Assembly (NCBI RefSeq): GCF_024345995.1 | Contig: NZ_JAGQCE010000003.1 | Coordinates: 48,759 to 112,758, forward strand | Direction of reading: 5' to 3' | DNA: 64,000 nt | Source of the DNA: Synechococcus sp. Cruz-7E5 | Lineage (GTDB): Bacteria > Cyanobacteriota > Cyanobacteriia > PCC-6307 > Cyanobiaceae | Part shown: piece by piece, positions 8,952 to 18,982 of the stretch | Numbering within the stretch: the first letter of the stretch is position 1 | How the letters are laid out: every line of letters starts with the position of its first letter | The notes under the pieces: generated by a model | Database searches by the model: none | What the model saw: the letters and a program-made list of their open reading frames with translations, nothing else | What the model was told of the DNA's origin: nothing | Translations under genes and position numbers: made by a program

Positions 8952-11027
8952 GTGGCCCGCGCCTATCCCTTGGACCGCGTCAGAAATATCGGCATTGCTG
9001 CCCATATCGACGCGGGCAAGACCACCACGACCGAACGGATCCTGTTTTATTCAGGTGTCGTTCACAAAATGGGCGAGGTGCACGATGGCGCCGCAGTGAC
9101 CGACTGGATGGAGCAGGAGCGCGAACGCGGCATCACCATCACGGCTGCGGCCATCTCCACCAGCTGGAAGGATCACCGCATCAACATCATCGACACCCCC
9201 GGGCACGTCGATTTCACCATTGAGGTGGAGCGCTCGATGCGTGTGCTTGACGGAGTCGTGGCCGTCTTCTGCGCAGTGGGTGGTGTGCAACCCCAGTCGG
9301 AAACGGTGTGGCGCCAGGCCGATCGCTACAACGTGCCTCGGATCGTGTTCGTCAACAAGATGGACCGCACCGGCGCCAATTTCCTCAAGGTCTACGACCA
9401 GATCAAGGATCGCCTCAAGGCCAATGCCGTTCCGCTGCAGTTGCCGATCGGCGCTGAAGGGGAACTCAAGGGAATCATTGACTTGGTACGGGAGAAGGCG
9501 ATTCTCTACACCAATGATCTCGGCACCGACATCGTCGAGGGCGAGATTCCTGACAACATGAAGGAAGAGTCCGCCGAGTGGCGCGGCAAGTTGATGGAAT
9601 CGGTTGCCGAAACCGATGAAGAGCTGCTGGAAGCTTTCCTGGAAAACGGTGAACTCACCCAGGAACAGCTGATCAAGGGCATTCGCATCGGTGTGGTCAA
9701 GCACGGTCTTGTGCCGATGCTCTGTGGCTCGGCCTTCAAGAACAAGGGCGTCCAGCTGGTTCTGGACGCCGTGGTCGACTACCTGCCTGCCCCGGTGGAC
9801 GTGCCACCGATCACGGGTCTGCTGCCCGACGGAACCGAATCGAATCGTGCCTGCGACGACAACGCCCCCTTCAGCGCCCTGGCGTTCAAGGTCATGGCCG
9901 ACCCCTACGGCAAGCTCACCTTCGTGCGCATGTACTCCGGGGTACTGAAGAAGGGCAGCTACGTGCTCAACAGCACCAAAGACAAGAAAGAGCGCATCTC
10001 CCGCCTGATCCTGCTCAAAGCCGACGACCGCGAGGAGGTGGACGAGCTGCGTGCCGGTGATCTTGGAGCGGTGCTCGGCCTCAAGGACACCACCACCGGC
10101 GACACGCTCTGCGTGGAAAGCGACCCGATCATTCTGGAATCCCTGTTCATTCCTGAACCGGTGATCTCGGTGGCGGTGGAGCCTAAGACCAAGGGCGATA
10201 TGGAGAAACTCTCCAAAGCTCTTCAATCTCTTTCAGAAGAGGACCCCACCTTCCGGGTGTCCACCGATCCCGAAACCAGCCAGACCGTGATCGCCGGCAT
10301 GGGCGAGCTGCACCTGGAAATTCTGGTGGATCGGATGCTGCGCGAATTCAAGGTTGAAGCGAACATCGGCGCCCCCCAGGTGTCCTACCGCGAAACCATT
10401 CGCGCCAGCGCCAAAGGTGAGGGCAAGTTTGCCCGCCAAACCGGTGGCAAGGGCCAGTACGGACACGTGGTGATTGAGATGGAGCCGGGCGAACCTGGTT
10501 CCGGCTTCGAATTCGTCAACAAGATCGTTGGCGGCATCGTGCCAAAGGAATACATCGGTCCAGCCGAGAACGGCATGAAGGAAACCTGCCAGTCCGGCGT
10601 GATTGCAGGCTTCCCGATGATCGATATCAAGGTCACCATGGTCGATGGGTCCTACCACGATGTGGACTCCTCTGAAATGGCGTTCAAGATTGCCGGCTCC
10701 ATGGCCTTCAAAGACGGCGTCAAGAAGTGCAATCCCGTACTTCTTGAGCCGATGATGAAGGTTGAGGTCGAGATCCCCGAGGATTACCTCGGTTCGGTCA
10801 TCGGCGACCTCTCCTCCCGTCGCGGACAGGTCGAAGGGCAATCCATCGACAACGGACAGTCTAAAGTCCAGACCAAGGTGCCTCTGGCCGAAATGTTCGG
10901 CTACGCCACTCAACTCCGATCCATGACCCAGGGTCGGGGTATTTTCTCGATGGAGTTCAGCCATTACGAGGAAGTTCCTCGCAATGTTGCTGAAGCCATC
11001 ATTGCCAAGAATCAGGGCAACTCCTGA
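8952..11027 (+). CDS. fusA: Elongation factor G
   Basis: EF-G is the GTPase that drives translocation of tRNA and mRNA on the ribosome. I place the start at the GTG at 8952, giving [20 protein letters not shown] and 691 residues, the normal cyanobacterial EF-G start; GGAGA at 8939-8943 is a good ribosome binding site 8 bases before it. An ATG at 8868 in frame would add 28 non-conserved residues. The P-loop AHIDAGKT, switch [10 protein letters not shown] and NKMD base-recognition motif are all present, followed by domains II-V. Third gene of the str operon; tuf starts 40 bases later. Confidence 0.95.
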   Translation: MARAYPLDRVRNIGIAAHIDAGKTTTTERILFYSGVVHKMGEVHDGAAVTDWMEQERERGITITAAAISTSWKDHRINIIDTPGHVDFTIEVERSMRVLDGVVAVFCAVGGVQPQSETVWRQADRYNVPRIVFVNKMDRTGANFLKVYDQIKDRLKANAVPLQLPIGAEGELKGIIDLVREKAILYTNDLGTDIVEGEIPDNMKEESAEWRGKLMESVAETDEELLEAFLENGELTQEQLIKGIRIGVVKHGLVPMLCGSAFKNKGVQLVLDAVVDYLPAPVDVPPITGLLPDGTESNRACDDNAPFSALAFKVMADPYGKLTFVRMYSGVLKKGSYVLNSTKDKKERISRLILLKADDREEVDELRAGDLGAVLGLKDTTTGDTLCVESDPIILESLFIPEPVISVAVEPKTKGDMEKLSKALQSLSEEDPTFRVSTDPETSQTVIAGMGELHLEILVDRMLREFKVEANIGAPQVSYRETIRASAKGEGKFARQTGGKGQYGHVVIEMEPGEPGSGFEFVNKIVGGIVPKEYIGPAENGMKETCQSGVIAGFPMIDIKVTMVDGSYHDVDSSEMAFKIAGSMAFKDGVKKCNPVLLEPMMKVEVEIPEDYLGSVIGDLSSRRGQVEGQSIDNGQSKVQTKVPLAEMFGYATQLRSMTQGRGIFSMEFSHYEEVPRNVAEAIIAKNQGNS

Positions 11028-11067
11028 TCTCTCAACCCTAACCACAACCCCCCGATTCTTTCCTTCA

Positions 11068-12297
<1,230 letters not shown>

Positions 12298-12322
12298 GGC
12301 TGAAACGGCTGAGCTCAGCCAG

Positions 12323-12348
12323 GGGCCGATCCACCGTTGGATCGGCCC
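12323..12348 (+). terminator. Terminator-like hairpin between tuf and rpsJ
   Basis: GGGCCGATCCA at 12323-12333 pairs perfectly with TGGATCGGCCC at 12338-12348 across a 4-base CCGT loop. The following bases are TTCGTC, not a T run, so it may be an attenuator, an mRNA 3'-end stabiliser or a factor-dependent stop. The rest of the 209-base tuf-rpsJ spacer shows nothing else I recognise. Confidence 0.55.
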
Positions 12349-12506
12349 TTCGTCACGCACCTCGACAAGTTGCCCCCAACCGGCCTCGGTTGTCTTCGGC
12401 GGAAATGGGCTTGGCCTCGGCCAAACACTCTCCAGCCTCCCTTCCCCCCTTCACCTGTTCTTCGGCCGCGGTCTCCACCAAGGCCTGCGTTCCCACGAGT
12501 CCTGCC

Positions 12507-12827
12507 ATGTCAGCCGCCATCGCCCAGCAGAAGATCCGCATCCGTTTAAAGGCGTTTGATCGCCGCATGCTGGACCTTTCCTGCGAAAAGATCATCGAAA
12601 CGGCCGATCACACGGCCGCCACGGCCATCGGTCCGATCCCCCTGCCCACCAAGCGCAGGATTTATTGCGTGCTGCGCTCGCCCCACGTGGACAAGGATTC
12701 CCGTGAGCACTTCGAGACCCGCACCCACCGTCGCATCATCGACATCTACAGCCCAACGGCCAAGACGATCGACGCGCTGATGAAGCTTGATCTGCCCAGT
12801 GGTGTCGACATCGAAGTGAAGCTCTGA
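12507..12827 (+). CDS. rpsJ: 30S ribosomal protein S10
   Basis: S10 is a head protein of the 30S subunit and, in bacteria, also the NusE subunit of antitermination complexes. The ATG at 12507 gives 106 residues starting [20 protein letters not shown]; a TTG-initiated longer frame from 12390 would add low-complexity sequence and is rejected. Conserved [10 protein letters not shown] and the [11 protein letters not shown] block are present. The tuf-rpsJ order is the usual cyanobacterial str operon end, and a strong terminator follows. Confidence 0.95.
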   Translation: MSAAIAQQKIRIRLKAFDRRMLDLSCEKIIETADHTAATAIGPIPLPTKRRIYCVLRSPHVDKDSREHFETRTHRRIIDIYSPTAKTIDALMKLDLPSGVDIEVKL

Positions 12828-12858
12828 GCTCCAGGCTGGCCCGACGCGACGAATTCCT

Positions 12859-12889
12859 GGGCCCACCCTCTTGGTGGGTCCTTTTTTTC
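12859..12889 (+). terminator. Rho-independent terminator of the str operon
   Basis: A GC-rich stem, GGCCCACC pairing with GGTGGGTCC (one G-U pair or bulge) across a short CTCTT loop, is followed directly by seven T residues. It begins 31 bases after the rpsJ stop. Confidence 0.85.
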
Positions 12890-12972
12890 TAGACTGATTT
12901 TGCCCACCAGGCGCCTCAAGCAGCTTCGCTGACCAAACCTCCAACCACCCATTGCCGCCCCGCCGACCTTCC

Positions 12973-13644
12973 GTGAGTGATCTGGCCGTGAGGGAACTCC
13001 CACTCTTCCCCCTGCCGGATGTGGTGCTGTTCCCGCAAGAAGTTTTACCCCTGCATATTTTTGAACCCCGTTATCGCATGATGTTGCGAACGGTGCTCGA
13101 GACAGACCGTCGTTTCGGTGTGGTGCGCTGGGACCCGAATCAGCAGGAGATGGCCCAAGTGGGCTGCTGCGCTGAAATTCTTCAACACCAGACCCAGGAC
13201 GATGATCGCAGCAATATCGTCACCCTCGGCCAGCAACGATTTCGCGTACTCGAAGTGGTGCGGGAAGCCCCTTTCCGTGTGGCCATGGTCAGCTGGATCG
13301 AGGACGATCCCAACACCAGCCACGACGTGCTTCAGGATCTTGGCTTACAGGTCACCCAGGCCCTGAGGGATGTGGTGGATCTGACCGGCAAACTGATCGG
13401 CAAGCCGACCACCCTTCCAGCTGATCTGCCCGATCTTCCACGCGAATTGTCCTTCTGGATCGGTTCTCACCTGGGGGGTCCCGTGGCGGACCATCAACAG
13501 GCCCTGCTGGAGCTCACCGACACCTCCGAACGCCTGCGCCAGGAATTCGCGCTGCTCGACCAGACCCGACGGCAGCTCGCGGCACGCACGGTTCTGAAGG
13601 ACACCTTCAAGGACCTGGGCGAACCCAGGCAAGAACCCTCCTGA
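12973..13644 (+). CDS. Lon N-terminal (LAN) domain protein
   Basis: The 223-residue protein consists of the substrate-recognition domain found at the N-terminus of Lon protease, without the ATPase or protease parts. The diagnostic stretch is LPLFPLPDVVLFPQEVLPLHIFEPRYR near the N-terminus. Such stand-alone proteins are common in cyanobacteria and plants; their role is unknown, perhaps as adaptors. I choose the GTG at 12973 (VSDLAVRELPLF) because homologues start there; a TTG at 12952 would add seven residues. The C-terminal third is predicted helical. Its stop overlaps the ATG of the next gene, so the two are probably translationally coupled. Confidence 0.8.
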   Translation: MSDLAVRELPLFPLPDVVLFPQEVLPLHIFEPRYRMMLRTVLETDRRFGVVRWDPNQQEMAQVGCCAEILQHQTQDDDRSNIVTLGQQRFRVLEVVREAPFRVAMVSWIEDDPNTSHDVLQDLGLQVTQALRDVVDLTGKLIGKPTTLPADLPDLPRELSFWIGSHLGGPVADHQQALLELTDTSERLRQEFALLDQTRRQLAARTVLKDTFKDLGEPRQEPS

Positions 13645-14618
13645 TGCCGCTTCCAACCTGGCTGCCGCCTCTGGCCATCGGCGCTGGAGCCGGTCTGCTC
13701 TGTCTTGGTCTGGTGCGGGAATGGCAGCGCCGTGACCGCCGCTTCCAGAGCACCGCCACCGTGGCCGAGGCCTACGACCGCTGGACCGGTGATCGTCTGC
13801 TGGAAAATCTCTGGGGTGAGCACGTGCACCTGGGGCACTACGGCACCCCCCCTGAATCACGCGATTTCCGGGCCGCCAAGGAGCAGTTCGTGCATGAGCT
13901 GGTGCACTGGTCGGGCCTGGACCGGTTGCCCCGCGGCACCCGCCTGCTCGACGTGGGTTGCGGCATCGGCGGCAGCGCCCGCATCCTGGCCCGCGACTAC
14001 GGCTTCGATGTGCTCGGCATCAGCATCAGCCCAGCCCAGGTGGAGCGGGCCCGCCAGCTCACCCCAGCCGGGCTCTCGTGCCGCTTCGCGGTGATGGACG
14101 CCCTGGCGCTGGAGCTGGAGGACGCCAGTTTTCAGGCCGTCTGGAGCGTGGAAGCTGGGCCTCACATGCCTGACAAGCAGCGCTACGCCGACGAACTGCT
14201 GCGGATGCTGACGCCCGGAGGGCAGCTGGTGGTGGCCGATTGGAACCGGCGTGATCCTGCCGACGGCGAACTCAACGGTCTGGAGCGTTGGGTGATGGAT
14301 CAGCTGCTGCACCAATGGGCCCATCCGGAATTCGCCTCCATCCCCTCGTTCCGCCGCAACCTCGAGGCCAGCCCCCATCGGCGGGGCGGGCTGGTGGATA
14401 CCGCTGACTGGAGTGAGGCCACCCTGCCCTCCTGGATCGACTCCATCCTCGAGGGGATACGGCGTCCCGGTGCCATCCTCAGCCTTGGACCGGCAGCCGT
14501 GCTGCAGGGTCTGCGCGAAGCCCCCACAATCCTGCTGATGCACTGGGCCTTCAGCACCGGAATGATGCGCTTCGGGGTGTTCCGCTACTGCTCCTCGGAA
14601 AGATTGGTGAGCGGGTAG
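13644..14618 (+). CDS. MPBQ/MSBQ methyltransferase-like protein (Sll0418 type)
   Basis: The protein resembles Synechocystis Sll0418, the 2-methyl-6-phytylbenzoquinol methyltransferase that acts in tocopherol and plastoquinone synthesis. It has a short hydrophobic N-terminal anchor (residues 8-23), then STATVAEAYDRWTGD, WGEHVHLGHYG, the SAM motif LLDVGCGIGG at residues 101-110, SVEAGPHMPDK and VADWNRRD, all shared with Sll0418. The 324-residue length also fits. It may prefer the plastoquinone precursor in organisms lacking tocopherol, which cannot be told from sequence. The last 34 bases overlap the convergent pheA. Confidence 0.8.
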   Translation: MPLPTWLPPLAIGAGAGLLCLGLVREWQRRDRRFQSTATVAEAYDRWTGDRLLENLWGEHVHLGHYGTPPESRDFRAAKEQFVHELVHWSGLDRLPRGTRLLDVGCGIGGSARILARDYGFDVLGISISPAQVERARQLTPAGLSCRFAVMDALALELEDASFQAVWSVEAGPHMPDKQRYADELLRMLTPGGQLVVADWNRRDPADGELNGLERWVMDQLLHQWAHPEFASIPSFRRNLEASPHRRGGLVDTADWSEATLPSWIDSILEGIRRPGAILSLGPAAVLQGLREAPTILLMHWAFSTGMMRFGVFRYCSSERLVSG

Positions 14619-15430
14619 TTCCCGAACAGGGCCAGGTGCTGGCAATGGCCGCGCAGGGCTTCGATCGCCTCCTCCAGCAGAGCGGGATCCGCCGGCAGCT
14701 CCAGATCGACGAAGAAGATGTACTCGCCCATCTCCCGCTTGGAAGGGCGTGACTCGATCCGGCTCATGTTCAGCTTCAGCGTCGCGAAGCAGCTCAGAGC
14801 CTCCAGCAGGGCTCCGGGGCTGTTGCTGCACAGCGAGAAAGCCAGGCTGCAGAGCGTGGCCGCATCGGCAGTCCGGCTCTCCACCTGCCGCTGCAGCATC
14901 AGGAAACGGGTGCAGTTTCCTGGCACATCGTTGATGGGGTAGGCCAGCACCTTGAGCCCATGCTCCTGGGCGGCACGGGGAGAGGCCACCGCTGCGCGGA
15001 AGCGGCTGCCGGCCACCAGCCGGGCCGCCTCGGCGGTGGAGCTGGTGGGTAGCTGCAGGGCCTCACTGAGGTGTTCGCTCAGCCAGAGGCTGCACTGGGC
15101 CAGGGCCTGGGGATGGGAGAGCACCTCACTGACCCGCTCGATCGGCCCGGAGCCCAGCAGGGCATGGCGGATCGGCAACACCAGACCGCGACGGATGCGC
15201 AGTTCGGGATGCTCCCAGAGGCCATCGAGGCAGGCGGTCACGCCTCCTTCTACCGAGTTCTCCACGGGCACCACGGCGGCATCGCAGCGACCCTCCGCCA
15301 GGGCCTTGACCACCGAGCGGATGCCGCTCTGGGGAAGCAGTTCCGGCGCGTCGATCCCCTCGAGGGCCGCCAGCTGCCGCGTCGCCTGCTCACCGTAGGT
15401 GCCGGCAGGGCCGAGGAAGGCAAGACGCAT
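14585..15430 (-). CDS. pheA: Prephenate dehydratase
   Basis: The enzyme converts prephenate to phenylpyruvate in phenylalanine synthesis. The 281 residues start MRLAFLGPAGTYGEQATRQL, the classic dehydratase N-terminus. The catalytic TRF motif lies in NCTRFLMLQ, followed by an ACT regulatory domain (LCSNSPGALLEAL, then LNMSRIESRPSK) that would bind phenylalanine for feedback inhibition. There is no fused chorismate mutase, as is usual in cyanobacteria. The 3' end overlaps the convergent methyltransferase gene; a DUF1997 gene starts divergently 61 bases upstream. Confidence 0.93.
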   Translation of the reverse strand: MRLAFLGPAGTYGEQATRQLAALEGIDAPELLPQSGIRSVVKALAEGRCDAAVVPVENSVEGGVTACLDGLWEHPELRIRRGLVLPIRHALLGSGPIERVSEVLSHPQALAQCSLWLSEHLSEALQLPTSSTAEAARLVAGSRFRAAVASPRAAQEHGLKVLAYPINDVPGNCTRFLMLQRQVESRTADAATLCSLAFSLCSNSPGALLEALSCFATLKLNMSRIESRPSKREMGEYIFFVDLELPADPALLEEAIEALRGHCQHLALFGNYPLTNLSEEQ

Positions 15431-15491
15431 GGTGAAGGGGGTGAAACGGCGGTCGATAAGATCATCCCTCCCCGCCCACCGAGACGAGGCG

Positions 15492-16004
15492 ATGACCCTG
15501 GCCTTCAGTGCCAGCCAGCAGCTCAGCCTCCCGATCGACGAGCGGGCCGAGGAGCTGGTGACTTACCTCGACGACGAGGAGCGAGTGATTCAGGCCCTGC
15601 TCGATCCCAGCCAGCTGACCCGCCTCGGCCCGGGCACCTACCGCTACGACGTGACGCGGTTCCAGGTGTTCCAGCTGCAGGTCAAGCCGGTGGTGCAGTT
15701 GCGCGCCCAGCGGCGGCCAGGACGTCTGGAGCTCGAAGCGGTGGAGTGCCACCTGGAGGGGCTTGGCCTGGTGGAGGACTTCCAGCTGAATCTGACCTCC
15801 TGGCTGGAGGTGGGCGGCCAGGGGCTGGAGGGGGAGGCCCAGATGGCCGTGAGCGTGAGCCGGCCGCCGATGCTGCGCCTGATTGCCCCAGGGGTGCTCG
15901 AAGCCACCGGCCGCTCACTGCTGGGAGGCGTCCTGCTGGGCATCCGCTCCCGGGTGAGCCAGCAGCTCCTCAAGGATTTCAGCCACTGGCGCGAGGGCCG
16001 CTGA
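15492..16004 (+). CDS. DUF1997 family protein
   Basis: The 170-residue product matches the pattern of the DUF1997 family found across cyanobacteria and plastids: an N-terminal LPIDE segment, [30 protein letters not shown], and a C-terminal [11 protein letters not shown]. The fold is expected to be a lipid-binding-like beta barrel (SRPBCC-like), but no function is established. The ATG at 15492 is preferred over an in-frame start at 15399 because the conserved part begins there. The gene diverges from pheA and overlaps convergent rnhB by 26 bases. Confidence 0.65.
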   Translation: MTLAFSASQQLSLPIDERAEELVTYLDDEERVIQALLDPSQLTRLGPGTYRYDVTRFQVFQLQVKPVVQLRAQRRPGRLELEAVECHLEGLGLVEDFQLNLTSWLEVGGQGLEGEAQMAVSVSRPPMLRLIAPGVLEATGRSLLGGVLLGIRSRVSQQLLKDFSHWREGR

Positions 16005-16575
16005 GCACCCGTCCCAGGAAGCTGAGGCGGTGCAGGGGGCTTGGGCCAAGACAGGCCAGGGCCTCCCGATGAAGGACGGTGCCATAGCCGGCATGGCGCT
16101 CGAGGCCATAGCCGGGGAAGCGCCCCGCCAGACGCACGATCAGGGCATCGCGGGCCTGCTTGGCGAGCACGCTGGCGGCGGCGATCGCCAGGCAACGGCG
16201 ATCGCCATGCACGAGAGTGCGCTGCCGGCCCGGCCACAGCCGCAGGGGCAGGACACCGTCGACAACCACCAGGGCCGGCGCCTGGGAGAGCCGCTGCAGG
16301 GCCCTGAGCATGGCCATCTCCGTGGCGGCCCTGATGCCGACGCGGTCAATGTCGGAGGCAGAGGCCTGACCAAGCGCCCAGGCTGAGGCCCAGGCAGTGA
16401 TCAGGGGCACAAGCCGCTGGCGATGGAGAGGGCGCAGGGCCTTGCTGTCGGTCAGACCAGCGGCCGCCAGGGGCGCCGCCGCCTGGGGCGGCAGCACCAC
16501 AGCGGCGGCGAAGACCGGGCCGAACAGACACCCCCGGCCCACCTCATCCACACCGGCCAGGGTCCTCTGGACCAC
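15979..16575 (-). CDS. rnhB: Ribonuclease HII
   Basis: RNase HII cuts the RNA strand of RNA-DNA hybrids and starts removal of single ribonucleotides from DNA. The 198-residue protein carries the DEVGRG motif (catalytic Asp10 and Glu11), the substrate-sensing LTDSKAL, Asp106 in VVVDG and Asp143 in AKQARDALI, so the full acidic centre is present. Its first codon follows the rne stop with no spacer, so rne and rnhB form one translationally linked unit. Confidence 0.93.
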   Translation of the reverse strand: MVQRTLAGVDEVGRGCLFGPVFAAAVVLPPQAAAPLAAAGLTDSKALRPLHRQRLVPLITAWASAWALGQASASDIDRVGIRAATEMAMLRALQRLSQAPALVVVDGVLPLRLWPGRQRTLVHGDRRCLAIAAASVLAKQARDALIVRLAGRFPGYGLERHAGYGTVLHREALACLGPSPLHRLSFLGRVLSGPRASG

Positions 16576-18690
16576 TCAGACGCTGGCGGAGGAGCGACGA
16601 CGGCGGCGGCGGGGCTCACCGCTGGGATCACTCTCACTCTCTTCCAGCAGCGGCGCGGGGGGAGCTTCCAGGGGGGCTTCGGCCACGGCGACGGAGCTGC
16701 CGCCGCCGTCTTCACGCAGTTCCTGACGGCGTGTCCTGGGCTGGGAGCGACCCACCCGCCGCGACTCAGGCGAAGACACCTGGGAAACGGGGATGTGCAT
16801 CACCGAGGTCTCGATCACGGTGGTCATCGGAGCCTCGTCGGGCTCGCCAAAGGCTTCAGGCAAGGGGGTGATTTCCACGAGCGTCGCCTGGGCGTCGTCG
16901 TCGCGGCGGACAGCTGGCGGCTCCCCGATCGTACGGACGCTGGGGGCTGGGGATTCGCCGCCACTGCCACCACGGCCACCGCGGCGTCGCCGGCGGGAGC
17001 CGGAAGCCGCCAGCTGCTGGCGGGCGGCTTCAAGCACCGCATCGCCGTCTTCACCGGGCCGCACGACCCGTACCACCAGATTCTCGCCCGTGGGGGGCGG
17101 ATCCAGCAGCAGGGCAGGACTGAGGCCCATCCAGCCGTAAACGAGTTCCTGGTCAGAGTCCATGGGGACCGCCACCAGATCGGGATCCTGCCGGCGGCTG
17201 AGGTTGATTCCGCCGCTGCTGTCAGTGGCGGTGCCGCCATGGCCTGGCTCCGTCGCGGCGGCAGGGGCCTCGTCCTGGGTGTCTGGGAAGAAAGTGGCTG
17301 CAGGGGCGGTCTCGACCGCTTCGCCGGCGCCACGACCGCCACGACCGCCGCGGCCACCCCGGCGCCGGCCTGTGGTCGGTTCGGCCCCGTTGGGACTGGG
17401 CACTTCAGCCCGCGCCGAGGCGGCCGAGCGCACCAGGCCGGTGACGGTGGCCAGGGGCTGGAGGGTGTCCTTGCCCGGCAGGACCGCCACATGGCCGAGG
17501 CCACCGCAACTGGGGCAGGCACGACCGAACAGTTCGTAGATGTTCTGACCCTGCCGTTTGCGGGTCAGTTCCACCAGACCCAGTTCGGTGAGCTGAGCGA
17601 TCTGGGGGCGGGCCGCGTCGTCCTGCACCGATTGGGTGAAGTGCTCCAGCAGCATCAACTGATCTCGGCGCGACTCCATGTCGATGAAGTCGATGATCAC
17701 CACCCCACCGATGTTCCGCAGCTTGAGTTGACGGGCAATCTCAGCGGCGGCTTCGCAGTTGGTCCAGAGCACCGTTTCGCGTGAACTGGCGGAGCGGGTG
17801 AACGAGCCCGAGTTCACATCGATCACCGTGAGCGCTTCGGTGGGCTCGATGATCACGTAACCGCCGGAGGGCAGGTCAACCCTTGGCTTGAGAGCATCAC
17901 GGATGGCAGCATTGACCCGGTAGTGCTCGAGCACATCGGTGCCATCGCTGTGGTGCTCCACCAGCAGATTGGCCTGATCGACGCCGAGGAAGGCGTTCAC
18001 CCGGGCCACCGCGGCGGGAGTGTCCACCACCACCCTCCAGACCTCGGGGCCGTAGAGATCGCGCAGGATCCGGTGGATGAAGTCTTCGTCGCGGTTGAGC
18101 AGCACCGGAGGGGTGGCCGTCTCAGCGGCCTCCTGAATCCCCTCCCACTGCCTGAGCAGAGTCTCGAGGTCGTCAATCAGCTGGTCTTCGCTCACGCCCT
18201 CGGCTTCTGTGCGCACCAGCAGGCCGGCGCCTGGGGGCTTGATCAGCACCCCGAGGGCCCTGAGACGGTTGCGTTCGTTCTCACCGCTGATCCGCCGTGA
18301 AATGCTCACACCCTGGCCCTGGGGCTGCAGCACCAGGAAGCGGCCGGGCAGGGTGAGATTGCCGGTGAGGCGAGGCCCTTTGGTGCCGGTGGGCTCCTTC
18401 ATCACCTGAACGAGCACCTTCTGGCGGGGCTCAAGCAGTTCGGTGATGCCTGCAGCACCTTTTCTCAGGCGCAGGGGGCCGAGATCGGTGACATGAATAA
18501 AGCCATTCTTTTCGCTCTCGCCGATGTTGACAAAGGCGGCATCAATACCTGGGAGAACATTTTCAACTCGGCCGAGATAGACGTCGCCGATCTGATAGCG
18601 ACCCTGAGCTACGACCAGTTCATCAACACGTTCGTCGGTGAGCACCGCGGCGATCCGCAGTTGCTCAGCGATGACGATCTGCTGGGGCAT
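16576..18690 (-). CDS. rne: Ribonuclease E/G
   Basis: RNase E is the main endonuclease of mRNA decay and tRNA/rRNA processing. I start it at the ATG at 18690 (MPQQIVIAEQLRIAAVLTDE), giving 704 residues; an upstream in-frame start at 18777 adds 29 poorly conserved residues. Visible parts are the S1 domain (YLGRVENVLPGIDAAFVNIG), the catalytic DNase I-like domain with Asp in VIDVNSGSFTR and IIDFIDM, the zinc-link CPSCGG, and a low-complexity Arg/Gly/Pro tail. The tail ends RRRRRRSSASV (694-704), which contains the cyanobacterial RRRRRRSSA nonapeptide reported to bind PNPase. The upstream region holds two hairpins and a U-rich run. Confidence 0.93.
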   Translation of the reverse strand: MPQQIVIAEQLRIAAVLTDERVDELVVAQGRYQIGDVYLGRVENVLPGIDAAFVNIGESEKNGFIHVTDLGPLRLRKGAAGITELLEPRQKVLVQVMKEPTGTKGPRLTGNLTLPGRFLVLQPQGQGVSISRRISGENERNRLRALGVLIKPPGAGLLVRTEAEGVSEDQLIDDLETLLRQWEGIQEAAETATPPVLLNRDEDFIHRILRDLYGPEVWRVVVDTPAAVARVNAFLGVDQANLLVEHHSDGTDVLEHYRVNAAIRDALKPRVDLPSGGYVIIEPTEALTVIDVNSGSFTRSASSRETVLWTNCEAAAEIARQLKLRNIGGVVIIDFIDMESRRDQLMLLEHFTQSVQDDAARPQIAQLTELGLVELTRKRQGQNIYELFGRACPSCGGLGHVAVLPGKDTLQPLATVTGLVRSAASARAEVPSPNGAEPTTGRRRGGRGGRGGRGAGEAVETAPAATFFPDTQDEAPAAATEPGHGGTATDSSGGINLSRRQDPDLVAVPMDSDQELVYGWMGLSPALLLDPPPTGENLVVRVVRPGEDGDAVLEAARQQLAASGSRRRRRGGRGGSGGESPAPSVRTIGEPPAVRRDDDAQATLVEITPLPEAFGEPDEAPMTTVIETSVMHIPVSQVSSPESRRVGRSQPRTRRQELREDGGGSSVAVAEAPLEAPPAPLLEESESDPSGEPRRRRRRSSASV

Positions 18691-18982
18691 GGAGGATAGG
18701 GGGTGGCTCTTTGGAGCCAAGCCATGGATGGGAGTGGATCCCTGAAGCACAAACCCGCCGGGCAGAGCGCGACGCAAAGCTGCTCGACTGCTGGACCAGC
18801 AGGAAGAAGACGGAGGAGAAAAACCTTTTGAGGAGCATCCTCAGGAGGATCAACCTCCATTCGCGGCGATGCTGCCGGAACGAGACCGGCCAAAGCGCGG
18901 AACAGGTCCTACGGAACCATGTGCCGTAGGACAACGTCTGCAGAGTGGATGCTACAGACAGATCTGCCGTCTTCTGCCGAAT
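18691..18982 (-). promoter_or_regulatory. rne leader: two hairpins around a pyrimidine-rich run
   Basis: This 292-base spacer must hold the rne promoter and 5' untranslated region. Reading in the rne direction, TGAGGATGCTCCTCA (18829-18843) forms a 6-bp hairpin. A pyrimidine-rich segment containing GGTTTTTCTCC follows, then CTGCTGGTCCAGCAG (18788-18802), a 7-bp hairpin. Other bacterial rne leaders are cut by RNase E itself at U-rich single-stranded sites between hairpins. That autoregulation is inferred here from layout only. No convincing -35/-10 pair was found. Confidence 0.45.
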
